Source: Cymbidium sinense (Eukaryota > Streptophyta > Magnoliopsida > Asparagales > Orchidaceae). From it: a stretch of DNA of 64,000 bases. Within the stretch, counting starts at the first letter, position 1, and every line of letters starts with the position of its first letter. Below, one piece after another: positions 33,650 through 44,320 of this stretch. Under the pieces are notes generated by a model, which was not told the origin of the DNA, did not search any database, and was given only the letters and a program-made list of their open reading frames with translations. Both the position numbers and the translations under genes were made by a program. The stretch lies in contig CM038214.1 of NCBI GenBank assembly GCA_021442155.1, positions 137,368,040-137,432,039 of the forward strand. Direction: 5' to 3'.

Positions 33650-35420
33650 GGAAATGGCTATCCCCATCCCACACACTCAAATTTGTCGGATGGAGATTCT
33701 ATTTTTGAATTAAATTATAATATAAAATTGAAACTCCACTTAGCCTACTTCACATGTGCTAGAGTTGAAGTTTCCCCTCTTTTATAAAAGCAATAAACCA
33801 TACACACACAAAAGAGAAGTCAAGACATATTTGAACCCCCCACTTGATATACCCAAATTTGTCAAATGGGAGTTCCCTTCCCTTGGAGAAGGTAGAGCAA
33901 ATTGAATTCTATTTGCATTTGTCCGATAAAACTCCTTCTTGTCAAAGTCTTGACTTCAAAACATTGGGAGCTCATTTGACATGTCCAAGTATATCAAATG
34001 AGAACCCCTTTTGAAAATTATAAGAACAAATTTGAACTCCATTTAACATTCCTAAGTTTGTTAAATAAGTTCATTTTCATTCAAAAATTATAAACACATC
34101 TAACTTTCACTTAGCATACCAAATTTGTTAAGTGAGAGTTTTATTTTTAAAAATCATAAACAGATTTGACTTTCACTTAACATACCAAATTTGTTAAGTG
34201 AGAGTTTCATTTTCAAAATCATAAACACATTTGACTTTCACTTAACATACCAAATTTGTTAAGTGAGAGTTTCATTTTCAAAAATCACAAACACATTTAA
34301 CTTTCACTTAACATACCAAATTTATTAAGTGAGAGTTTCATTTTCAAAAATCATAAACACATTTGACTTTCACTTAACATACCAAATTTGTTAAGTGAGA
34401 GTTTCATTTTCAAAAAAAAAAAATCATAAATACATTTGATTTTCACTTAACATACCAAATTTGTTAAGTGAGAGTTTCATTTTCAAAAAATCATAAACAC
34501 ATTTGACTTTCACTTAACATACCAAATATGTTAAGTGAGAGTTTCATTTTCAAAATCATAAATACATTTGACTTTTACTTAATATACCAAATATGTTAAG
34601 TGAGAGTTTCATTTTCAAAAATCATAAACACATTTGACTTTCACTTAACATACCAAATTTGTTAAGTGAAAGTTTCATTTTCAAAATCATAAACATATTT
34701 GACTTTCACTTAACATACCAAATTTGTTAAGTGAGGGTCTCTTTTCAACACACATTTGATCCTTATTTTAACATACCAAATTTGTTAAATAAGGATCCAA
34801 TTTTTCATGTCAAACCACACTTGAGCTTTCACTTAACATACCAAATTTGTTAAGTGAGAGTCTCATTCTCAAAGAAAAATAAACATATCTCAAACACATT
34901 TGGGACTTTCATTTAACATACCAAATTTGTTAAGTGGAACTCCCATCTTCAAAGAAAAGTAAATTTATCTCACAATCACATTTAACTTTCACTTAACATA
35001 CCAAAGTTGTTAAGTGAAAGTCTCATCATCAAACACATATCAAACACATGTGCATCTACTTAACATACCAAATTTGTTAAATAAGAAGCCCCATTTTCAA
35101 ATCAAAATATCACACAATCAAATCTTCACAAGCAAAAATATTTCAAACACACAATCACAACCTCTTCTTAGCATACCCAAATTTGTTAAGTAGAGGTCTT
35201 TCAAACTATCAAATATTTTCAAACAAGATGCACAAAACACAAATATCTCCAAGAAAATCTCTCCTCAAATTTGAGAACTCCATCTAACTTACCTAAATTG
35301 GTTGAGTATGGTTCTAAATCGAAATCAAATGGCAAAGACTCTCCTCAATATCCAAATCTCTCCAATGAACCCCACTCAACACATTTGAATTATTGAGTAT
35401 AGGTTCAAAACTCCAAACTT
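33650..35420 (+). repeat. E2 leader: array of ~23 hairpin-forming tandem repeats
   Basis: Same organisation as E1's leader. A homogenised core at ~34090-34740 has ~67-bp units with arms ACTTTCACTTAACA and TGTTAAGTGAGAGT around TACCAAATT, pairing over 14 bp (one G-U). The unit at 34985-35021 pairs perfectly (ACTTTCACTTAACA with TGTTAAGTGAAAGT). Divergent units keep pairing with different bases. At 34758-34773/34783-34797 GATCCTTAT pairs with ATAAGGATC and TTTAACA with TGTTAAA. At ~33968-34005 CTCATTTGA pairs with TCAAATGAG. At ~35155-35195 the arms are ACCTCT and AGAGGT. No coding capacity. Confidence 0.92.
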
Positions 35421-35531
35421 CTGTTACTTGTGTGGAATAAATATCAAGGTAGAAATCTGATATAAGTTATATTTCCACAAATGCAAACATACAGCTCAGT
35501 TTAGCCAGTATAATCTTTTCAGTTTTCACAC

Positions 35532-36310
35532 ATGGCAGCTCAAAAGTACGTGTTTACTTTTCCTTTTGGGATGGATTTGGCCTTGGATTGGGCCATCCTC
35601 CCGCAGACCAATTTTGCCCACCTCATTCATTTTGGCCAAGGTTTCGATGGGGCTAGGATCACTTATGAGGGGACCACCCTCACAACCGTCAGTAGAAGTG
35701 TGGTGTGGGCGTATCATCCGGGTTGAGATGTCATCCTTCGAGTTTCCCTCAAGAGGAAGGTTGGCGGTTCCACAGCTGCACAATGCACTAGTGGTTCCCC
35801 TTTCTAGACGGCTCACATTGGCTCCTTCCAAGGGGAAGGCTACTATATCTTCAGGGATAGTCTCCCCCACCTACGAGCTTGGGTCTAGTTCTCGTGTTTC
35901 CCCTCCTAGTAGGACTCGGTGCATGTCGATTCAGATCAAGAGGCATCATGACCATATAGCCAGCTGACTTCCCGCCTGTAGAAAGTTACCTAGTGTCTCC
36001 TCTTATCACGGAGAACAAGGTTCACCCCCTCTCTGGTTCCGATGGAGAGGAAGACATTAGGAGGATCTCAATTTCACCTATGCCCGCAGTTCATTTTGAG
36101 GCTCCTATCGGAAGAGAAGTATCTTGCCTCGATTCTATGCCGAGTTATGCCGGTGTCAATTGTCAATTTAATTTATTATCTCGTGAGAGGGGAGGCCCAA
36201 GTATCGATCTGATTACTAGCGAGAGAGACATGCACGAGATGTCCCGGCCGACCTGTGGACTTTCGATCGACGTGCTACCCACACCGATCATATTGATAGC
36301 ATTCTACTGA
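35532..36310 (+). pseudogene. E2 first ORF (gag N-terminus or pre-gag ORF), frameshifted
   Basis: The ATG at 35532 starts MAAQKYVFTFPFGMDLALD, matching E1's 13567. The frame ends at 35724-35726 after a frameshift near 35720. The homologous reading continues in the next frame (LAPSKGKATISSG, YELGSSS) to 35967 and then from 35993 (SPLITENKVHPLSG, EEDIRRIS) to 36310. About 250 codons in all. The region up to SRS/SRTK is best conserved between the two elements. The other long frame through 35566-35720 is a shadow. Function unknown. Confidence 0.7.
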
Positions 36311-36795
36311 TGAGTACTACTCACCATATGAGAGAAGCTCCTGCCTAGGGAAAGCCGGTGTTGCCTCCACCACACCGATCCACTCCTCGCCCACCATCAC
36401 CTGTTAAGTCCCACCATCCACCATGCCTACAAAGGCATAGAAGATAACATCCGGGAGAAGCCCCATTGGTGATCGACTATGGCCAAATGGTCCCACTTCA
36501 TCTACTCCAGGGGTGAGGTGAGTTCCACTACCTCCTACTTCTTAGTGAAGAAGGAGTGGTGTGGTGGTGCACACCATAACCACCATCAAAGGTAGTGATT
36601 GCTGTAGCCGTAGAAGGGGAAGGGGATAGTTCTGTAGTCCCCATGGTAGTAGATCTCCCCAAGGACACCACTCCACCCATAAGCGAGCATGTCTCTTCCA
36701 GTAGTCATGACCCTCCTAGAGCTAGCACTCCAGTGATATGCAATGTTAAGTGCATCATCGTCAGTAAGAATAGCCCCTTCATCGATCAGTGATGA
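36311..36795 (+). pseudogene. E2 degraded hinge between first ORF and gag
   Basis: Pro/Ser/Val-rich fragments (for example 36595-36792 with EHVSSSSHDPP) aligned by position with E1's 20314-21011. No conserved motif. Confidence 0.5.
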
Positions 36796-37795
36796 GTGTT
36801 TGTCCCTGCACGATTAGATCGCTCTTCAGATGAGATCATCACTCAATACTTCACTGAGAAGAAGGAACTCTTCGGGAGCGATTGCTCTGATGAAGAGGGT
36901 GTTAGGGCCAATTTTGATCCAGATAAGGATGATCTCTTGGAAGACTCAACAGAAGTCCATTTGGTCGACACTAAGGGTTCCCTCCTTAAAGATCAGCATA
37001 GCTAGGAGGGTGTTGTAGTTGAGGAAGAAGACACAGCTCATTCAACCCAACACCTTTCATCATAAGGCAGAGAGATGAGCATATCAGTAAGATGGAGAAA
37101 AGAATTGAAGACTTGTTAGTAGTAGTCCTAGCACTTCAAGGCCAAGCTCCATCAGTACAGCCTACTCCCTTAGAGGCCAACCACCCTAGGTTGTTGCATG
37201 ATCACCCCAGTACATCTCCTTGGACCGGGATGGTATGCATAAAGGTCATGATAGTACCACCATGCTTGAAAGAGATATAAAATATGAAGTGAAGGAAAGC
37301 ATTGGCACAAGCTGGTGGCTCATATATTTCAAAGGGTCATGTAGTCCAATATCCCAAGAGTTTTGTGCCACCATCCTTCAAGATCTTTGATGGCAGTGGA
37401 AACTCTCGGCAACATATAGCACACTTTAGAGCTGGCTATTGTAACACCAGAGGTAGTGATGCACTTCTCTTCTGACTCTTCATTAGAAGTCTATAGGGAT
37501 TGCATTTGATTGGTATGCTGAAATGCCCAATGGTTCAGTGAAGACTTTTGCTGAGCTGGAGCACCTCTTCATCAAGAGGTTTGTTGGAGCCCAGCAAAGG
37601 GTAACTGTGGGCGACCTCGTTGTGGCACAACAAAATCCCAATGAGTCTCTTATTGATTATATTCTTAGGTGGCAAAACCTGAGTATGAAATGTGAACCAC
37701 ATGTGACATGCCATAAATTCTCAAGAATATTCATGGCGTCAATGCTCAAGGGATTTACAATCAAAACCTTTGAGAAGTTAATCAACAAGTGCTAG
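36796..37795 (+). pseudogene. E2 gag core
   Basis: 36796-37005 is the acidic segment (IITQYFTEKKELFG, FDPDKDDLLEDS). 37092-37280 follows with a coiled-coil-like start (MEKRIEDLLVVVLALQ). From ~37370 the gag domain reads VPPSFKIFDGSG, and then, after stops near 37475-37495, 37523-37795 is open: MPNGSVKTFAELEHLFIKRF, GAQQRVTVGDLVVAQQNPNESLIDYILRW. This is the better preserved gag of the two elements and confirms the frame chosen in E1. It would form the virus-like particle. Confidence 0.88.
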
Positions 37796-38345
37796 CCTAC
37801 AAAGGGAAGCTAAATAGTTACCTTTTCAAGACCAATCATTCAAGCCCAAGCCACAGAAGACATTCGAGAAGAAGTTAGGGGTAGTAGTATCAGCAGACAA
37901 AGGGAAGCAGCCAGCCAGAGCTCAATATGAGAGACCTCGTGCACACCGGCCTCCATTACCACCTCCTCTACCACCACCTCAGCCAACATACCAACCACCA
38001 TAGCTACCACAGCAGCCTCCTCTATAATATACTCAGCAGTGATACTCATATCCACCGTCAGGTAGCTATTACCCACCTACTCTTGCCGATAAATTGAATA
38101 AGCCATATTCATTCAAGAGGGAGGTAGTTAGGAAGATCTTTAAGAATCTCTTAAAGAAACTTAACTTTCAGTTACCTTAGAAAATCTTTAAGAATCTCTT
38201 AAAGAAACCTGACGTTCAGTTACCTAAGCCCAAGAGGCCGAAAGATGTAGGCAAGAGTGATGATCCTAACTATTTCCCCTACCACTACATGGTTAGTCAT
38301 ATCTTGGAGGATTGTGTCACCTTTAAGGACTTGATCATTATAGAG
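37796..38345 (+). pseudogene. E2 gag tail: Pro-rich tract and zinc-knuckle-like motif
   Basis: After DQSFKPKPQK and DKGKQPARAQYERPR comes a Pro-rich tract (PPLPPPLPPPPQP) with stops, then KPYSFKREVVRKIFKNLLKK, of which a piece is duplicated at once (AAATCTTTAAGAATCTCTTA occurs at ~38134 and ~38181). YHYMVSHILEDC at ~38280-38318 is the finger-like block. The minus-strand ORF at 37840-38076 is a shadow of the Pro-rich tract. Confidence 0.72.
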
Positions 38346-38389
38346 TGCTATTGTTATCCCCAAGGAATACTTGTTTGAACAACCCTCCA

Positions 38390-39223
38390 GCTCTATCAGA
38401 GTAATTCTTGGAGATACTTACGATCCTCTTAAGATAAAAGAAGGTTGGGATATTGCCTTATCCCAAACCTCTAAAAAAGTGGTCTCTAAGATCAAGAAGC
38501 TTTCTTTATAGGTGCCTGAAGTAACTCAAACCTCCAACAACCAGGAAGGTTTGCAAGTTGCCAAAGATAACTTGAAGAAAGTGTCAGAGCTACCTACCTT
38601 GACAGATAGTATAGACAACCACCGATGCAGTCAGCACTCCATCCACCATTGCAGCTACTACTTCTTCCTCCACTAGCTCCTCTTCTCCCAATAGGAGCAT
38701 TGTATCAGTGAACAAGGGCACTATACCCCTTTCTCCACTTACTTTATTAGATTTCTATCATGTACCTCCATCTAAGAAGAAATCAATGAAGAAAGCTTCC
38801 ACTTACATCTTGTCCACTTCTAATACTCTAAATTTTATTCCTCTCGAAAACTCTCCAAGTCTACAAAATAATAATGATAACTCTAGTTCTAATCATTCTT
38901 CTTGTGATTTAGAAATGGATTTCTCATTTCTAAATCACATGGGTTCACCTCTTGAGATTGATTTGGAGTCATCCGACTCCGATGATCCTATAGGAGAAGT
39001 GGTAGGTACACCTGATGAGAAGGTAGAACTTCCAACAAATTCATCATTCCAAGAGGTCATTGAAGTTAACCTTCGTAGTGGCAAAGTTCTACCTTCTAGG
39101 GTGGCACCTCAGGATAAGGGTAAGCAAATCATTGGTTTTAAAGAGCAGATAGCCCTCCACAAGATGCTCCACCCATGGATATGCTTGTGGAGGATCAAGC
39201 CAAGGTTAACTACAACATCCTAG
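38390..39223 (+). pseudogene. E2 gag-protease linker, acidic with LRSGK
   Basis: IRVILGDTYDPLKIKEGWD (~38398) and the frame 38708-39223 with LDFYHVPP, SPLEIDLESSDSDDPIGEVVG and VNLRSGKVLPSR mirror E1's 22584-23437. The acidic Ser/Asp stretch is conserved in kind. No known domain. Confidence 0.75.
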
Positions 39224-39299
39224 CACATCTTAGAAAGTTGCCAGCTAAGTTAAGCATATATGATGCCCTTACCTTATCCAAAGAGATGAGGAATCTATA

Positions 39300-39860
39300 A
39301 TCAAGGCTCTTCTTGATCCGGAGATATACTTAGCTCTGACCGAGAGGAGGAGGCTCGGTTGAGGACACTCTAGGATTATATTCAATGATGAAGACTTGCT
39401 TCTAAGATGACCAAGCACAACCCTCTTTACATTATAGTGGATATTAGAGATCAGATATCCATAGTCCTTGTTGACCAGGGTGCATTAGTGAATATTATGA
39501 GTCCAAAAATCTTTGCTTACTTGAGGGTTGGCATCTCCAAACTTTCAAAAGAGAGGATGATGTTGAGAGGATTCAATGAACAAGGCGAGAGGGCTTTAGG
39601 CTTTATAGTGTTGCCATTAGAAGTAGATGATTGGAAGACTACCACCAAGTTTCATATTATAGACTCAGATATATCTTATGGATACATGAGAATAATGTGG
39701 TTCCATCCTCTCTACATCAATGCATGAAGTTCATGAGGGGTGGGATTGAATACTACATCAAAGGAGATCTTAAGCCATTCACAGTTCATGAGGTCAGAAT
39801 ATATGAGGATGCAACCTACTATCTCCCTCAAAATCAACAAGTCTATTCTCGTAAACTTGG
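39300..39860 (+). pseudogene. E2 aspartic protease with lost active-site Ser
   Basis: The frame 39407-39727 reads IVLVDQGALVNIM, where the catalytic triplet at 39473-39481 is DQG instead of DSG/DTG, then MMLRGFNEQGERALGFIVLPLEVDDW and FHIIDSD. A shifted frame (39631-39882) finishes with EYYIKGDLKPFTVHEV and EDATYYLPQNQ. A retropepsin with DQG is expected to be inactive or nearly so. The sequence between 39224 and 39406 encodes broken pieces of the linker. Confidence 0.85.
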
Positions 39861-39865
39861 AGAAA

Positions 39866-39945
39866 GTTCAAAAATAAAATAAAAGAAAAGAAAAAAGAAA
39901 AAGAAAAAGAAAAAATGAAATGAGAAAGAAAATAAAAGGGAGCGA
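39866..39945 (+). repeat. A-rich (lysine-coding) tract between protease and RT, E2
   Basis: Almost pure A/G run matching E1's 24100-24222 in position. Confidence 0.75.
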
Positions 39946-40017
39946 GAAATATACTTGGAGGAGAAAGTAGAGCCTGACATTAGATTCTACCCATAGTTCA
40001 TTACTCCATTCGAATAT

Positions 40018-40780
40018 ATGGGTAGGATGACTCAACCTCCACCAGGTAGAGGAGGAGGCAGATCCAAAGACATGCCTAGAGACGGAAGACCTCCTTATTG
40101 GTCATCCAATAGGAGTTATGTCCATGCTACTAAGACTACACCTACTATCTATATAGACTTAGAATCTAGTTCAGATGATGAGTCATATATGATTAGTATG
40201 CTAGCTAGCACTTTCAAATAGTAAATCCCCATGCAAGTGATAGTTGAGCCAGACAGTGATGAAGACTGGGCTTCTAGGCAAAGCATAAGTGTATCCAAGT
40301 CTATATGTGAAATAGTATCAGTTGGGAACTTTAGCTCTAACCCCACTTTCCTCATAAAAAGTTGAGGGTTTAGTAGTTAAGGAAGCCCCTAAGTCCTCCA
40401 TAAATGTAAAGGTGCATAAGTTCTTTCTTGGAGCATCATCCTCAAGTCAAGAAGCTAATGTAGAACTTTTGGATGATTCATACAAAGATTTTATAGAATT
40501 ACCTTTTGATTGGTACTCGCATTGTGTTCTTAATTTAACAAAGAAAGGATTAATTCCACATGTTTGGTCTAAACATAGGTCAGATTACTTTAAAAGGTTA
40601 TGGGACAATAAATGCAAACATTCACAATCAAGATCGGGACTAGGATTTGTCGGTGTCGATGATGATGATTTACATTAGTCATCACCATTTGGAATCTGAT
40701 AGGTTCTTTTCAAATCATATTAACTCATATGAGGAGGTGTCCAAATGACTTTGAAGTCAAGAATGCACCACCAGAGTTTG
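40018..40780 (+). pseudogene. E2 pre-RT segment
   Basis: 40018-40221 starts MGRMTQPPPGRGGGRSKDMPR (basic, Gly-rich) and ends with IYIDLESSSDDESYMISM. 40412-40678 holds FLGASSSSQEANVELLDD, LPFDWYSHCVLNLTKKGLIPH and SRSGLGFVG. It is collinear with E1's 24270-24970. A spacer domain of the polyprotein without a recognised fold. Confidence 0.65.
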
Positions 40781-41704
40781 AAGAGGAGATCAGATCAACT
40801 ATCGACAAGCTCAAAAAAATCAACTTAGGAATTTAAGAAGATCCATGCCCAACATTCTCTCTATTGAATGAAAAAGAAACCAATGATTTAGTGAAGCTAT
40901 TGAGTTTAAAGATTGATTTGCATGGAGTTATGAAGAGATGCCGGTCTATCTCTAACATAGCATAAATTAGTAGAACCTAATGATAACCCTATCAAGCGAG
41001 CTCCTAGATGCATGATTAGACATATTAAATAGGTCACTTCTGAAATTAAGAAATTGATCGATGTTGGCTTTATTAGGAAAGAAAAATATTCTACCTGGTT
41101 GCCCAGTGTCATCCTAGTTAAGAAAAAAAATGGCCAAATTCACATATATGTTGATTTTAGGGATCTAAATAAGGCATGCCCTAAGGATGAATTTTTATTT
41201 CCTATACCAGAATCAATGGTGGACATCGCCTCATATCATGCAGTATTCTCCTTTATGGATGGGTCATCTAGCTACAACCAAATTAAGATGGCCCTAGAGG
41301 ATGAAACAAACACTGCCTTTTGAACCCTGATCGGAATCTATTATTATAAGATCATGCATTTTGGCCTTAAAAATGTCAGTGCCACATACCAATGGGCTAT
41401 GACTTGAATCTTTGATGAACTCATTCATCATCAAGTTGAATGCTACATCGATGATCTCGTTACAAAGAAAAGGAAGACCATCTCTTTGACTTGAGAGTAG
41501 TTTTTGAATGATTAAGATAATACAACCTCAAAATGAACCCCCTGAAGTGTGCATTCGGAGTAGCTTCAAGAAAATTCCTTGGGTTTGTTGTCTAACACTG
41601 GGGAATTGAAATCAATCCGAAAAAGATCAAAGAGATATTAGAAATACCCCCCCTAAAAGCCTAACACAACTCAGGTCATTCCAAGGGCGGTTGGCATATC
41701 TAAG
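40781..41704 (+). pseudogene. E2 reverse transcriptase
   Basis: Starts STIDKLKKIN (~40796). 41054-41323 covers the fingers and palm: STWLPSVILVKKKNGQIHIYVDFRDLNKACPKDEFLFPIPE, then FSFMDGSSSYNQIKM with the first catalytic Asp. After a stop come HFGLKN, ATYQ and the active-site box CYIDDLV at 41441-41461 with both Asp codons intact, the opposite of E1. The thumb continues in another frame (LKMNPLKCAFGVASRKFLGFV, ~41529-41594; LTQLRSFQGRL). Frameshifts and stops inactivate it. This is the reference that shows where E2 entered E1's RT. Confidence 0.92.
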
Positions 41705-42127
41705 ATGCTTCATTTCCAACATATCAGGAAGATGCCAACCATTCTCACTTGTCAAAAGGATGCCAAGTTCAAATGGGATGACAAGTGTCAACATGCTTTC
41801 AAGACATCAAGCAATATCGATGATGCCGATCTAGCGACCCTATCCGGGCAAGTTATATCTTCTGCATTAGATGACTCCCTTGGTGCTTTGTTGGCTCAAA
41901 CCAACAATGAAGGGAAAGAGAATGCTCTCTATTATCTCAGTCATCGTCTAATCCCTGCTGAGGCAAACTATCCACTTATTGAAAAGCACTTCCTAGCTTT
42001 AATCTTTGCATCACAAAATCTACGACATTACATGCTTTCTCATAAGGTGAACTTGATCTCTAAAGTCAATCCACTACAATATCTCATGACACGACCTTAT
42101 CTGGATGGTTGGTGCATTGGTCCATGA
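41705..42127 (+). pseudogene. E2 first RNase H domain (Gypsy type, degenerate)
   Basis: FKWDDKCQHAF, then ALDDSLGALLAQTNNEGKENALYYLSHRL, PAEANYPLIEKHFLALIFASQNLRHYMLSHKVNLIS and NPLQYLMTRPYL. The fold marks are clear, but the first catalytic Asp expected in the LYTD-type strand is not visible (the strand itself is scrambled at ~41815-41860). In Tat elements this domain is known to lose activity and act as a connector, the catalytic work being taken over by the second RNase H. The sequence agrees with that. Confidence 0.88.
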
Positions 42128-42282
42128 TTTTGTCTGAGTTTGACATAACCTTTGTACCCCTTCATGCTATAAAAGGACAAGCACTTGTAGGTTTCTTAGC
42201 AGCATCCACTCCTTGTTGACTCTCCACTTAACGATGATCTCCCCGATGAACAAATCATGAACTTAGGGGGTACTAGTGCTCG

Positions 42283-42699
42283 CCACTAAGAGATGTACTT
42301 TGATGGTGCAGCTTCCACTCAAAGAGGAGAAGAACCATAATTTACTATCCGTGGAAGGCAGGGGTAGGAATAGTTCTCCTAACTTCAGACTGCGATGTGA
42401 TGAGATTCTCATATCATCTGTCCAATCCATGCACCAACAACAAAGCTGAATATGAGGCTCTGATTATTGGTCTAGAGTTAGTCATTACACTATGTTTCCA
42501 GTATCAACATCTTTGGGGATTTAGTCATCAACCAAATTGATGGGTCTTACAAGATTCCTAAAGCCTGCTCCATCATTACCACAAGTATACTAAACCAGAG
42601 GTTACCATCTACAAGATTCCTCAAGGAGAGAATGCAGTAGCAGATGTATTAGCCAAGCTTGCCAAAGAGTTGGCATGTCCATAAGATGAGTCAATTCCA
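42283..42699 (+). pseudogene. E2 second, archaeal-type RNase H
   Basis: YFDGAAS (~42298), NNKAEYEALIIGLELVI (~42437), GDLVINQIDGSYK (~42517) and ENAVADVLAKLAKELACP (~42625) supply the four acidic positions of an archaeal-type RNase HI in the right order. This domain between the Gypsy RNase H and integrase is the hallmark of the Tat lineage. It would degrade the RNA strand of RNA/DNA hybrids during reverse transcription. It is spread over several frames and not functional. Confidence 0.88.
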
Positions 42700-44055
42700 A
42701 TAAGGGTCCAAAATTGACAAGTCTTATCCCTTATTGATGTTGAACTCATCGAGAGATCCTCTCTTGAAGGGGAGGTTGCCATTTCCAAAAAGGATGAGGA
42801 GTCAGATTGGAGGCAACAATTTATAGATTATTTAAATATAGGCAAATTACCTCAAGAGAAATCATTGGCACACCATGTGAAGTAGAGAGCCCTTTCCTAT
42901 ACTCTTGCAAGCGGCACCATGTACCAGCAGTCCTTTGATCATATATGGTTACGTTGCCTGGACAAACACGAAGCCCATAGGATCATGACCGAAGTACACT
43001 CAGGTTTATGCAAAGCACACCAATCTGGTCCGAAGATGAAATCCAAGATGAAGAGACTAGGATACTACCGGCCATCGATGATCACAGACTGCATGGACAT
43101 GGCTAGGAGATGCCACTAATGTCAGGTACACGGTGTTGTCCTACATCAACCACCCAACATTTTACATCTTACATTGGCCTCTTGGCCATTTGAGTGTTGG
43201 GGTACTGACATTGTGGGTCCGATTGATCCTCCTTCTTCTAAGGGTCACCAATTCATCCTAGCTACCACCGACTACTTTTCCAAGTGGGTGGAGGCAATCC
43301 CACTTAGAGAGGTCACAACCCAGCATGTGCTCTAGGTTTTCAGGAACCATATCATACATAGGTTCAGGGTGCCTCGACTAATTATATTCGATAATAGTAC
43401 TACATTCAAGAGCACTAAAATCAATAGCTTGGACCGAAGACATAGCATAGATTGGAGGTACTCTACCATCTATTACCCAAGGGAAATGGGTTAGCAGAAG
43501 CCTTCAATAAAACCCTCATTCAAATACTAAAGAAGACACTAGATGACAATAAATGATGATGGCATGAACAGTTGGTTGAAGCCTTATGGGCTTACCGCAT
43601 CACATAGAACTCCAACTCAATCTACCCATTTCTCCTTAGTGTATGGGTCCAAAGCCGTTCTACCATTAGAAGTCCAACACCCATCACTAAGGATAGTTGT
43701 GGGTAGTAAAATCACAACAAAGCAGAATGCCAAGTTGCGATTGGAAGAGCTCGAAGGTTTGGAGGAGAGACGCCTATGGGCATGCCAAAACCTCGAGTTA
43801 TACAAAGCCAAGATTATTCAAGCTCATAATAAGTTGGTCCGTCCTAGAGATTTTTAAGTAGGAGAGCTTATTTTAGTTCTAAGGAGGCCAATTGTTGCCC
43901 GACGAAAGATAGAAGGCAAGTTTGAACCCACTTGGCAAGGCTCTTATGCCATTGAGAAGGTCTACCAAGGAGGGTCTTATCAACTCATAAATTATAAAGG
44001 AAAGTGCATGATGCTTCCAATCAATGAGCTCTACCTAAAGAAATATTATCCATAA
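42700..44055 (+). pseudogene. E2 integrase
   Basis: Linker (LSLIDVELIERSSLE), then 42919-43119 with the zinc-binding HHCC region (EVHSGLCKAH, LGYYRPSMITDCMDMARRCH, a stop, CQ). The core has WGTDIVGPID with catalytic Asp at 43207-43209, FDNSTTF with Asp at 43390-43392, and NGLAEAFNKTL with Glu at 43497-43499. The C-terminal part at 43543-44055 has TQSTHFSLVYGSKAVLPLE, VLRRPIVARRK, GKFEPTWQGSYAI and the terminal LKKYYP before TAA at 44053-44055. All three catalytic acids are present, but stops and shifts (e.g. 43120, 43336) break it. No chromodomain follows, as expected for Tat. Confidence 0.92.
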
Positions 44056-44320
44056 ATCTTGTTTGAAAATAATTATTAAAAAACTTTTTTCATCTCAAAT
44101 TTTGTTTCTTCTATGTTTGAACTATCTTTTGCTTGTGAATCCTCCATGATGTATTTAGGGTAGGTATAAGAAAACCCAAGAGGCATCCTATCCCTCCACA
44201 TCACAAACATAAACTACAAAATGATCCTCCAGTGCTATTAGTATAGGTGTAAGAGAACTCAAGCGGCATCCTATTCCTTCTTTCACAACACAAATAAACA
44301 TATATCTTTTGTCTAAGGCT
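44056..44320 (+). repeat. E2 3' region, repeat A (~80 bp)
   Basis: Two copies of a GGTAGGTATAAGA...GGCATCCTAT(C/T)CCTCC-type unit near 44155-44205 and 44245-44285. E1 carries four copies at 59800-60065. Non-coding. Confidence 0.7.

Noticed and set aside
34090..34740. Regular ~67-bp spacing with palindromic repeats resembling a CRISPR array
   Set aside because: The spacers are as similar as the repeats, the units are ordinary tandem repeats in the leader of a plant retrotransposon, and no cas genes are present.
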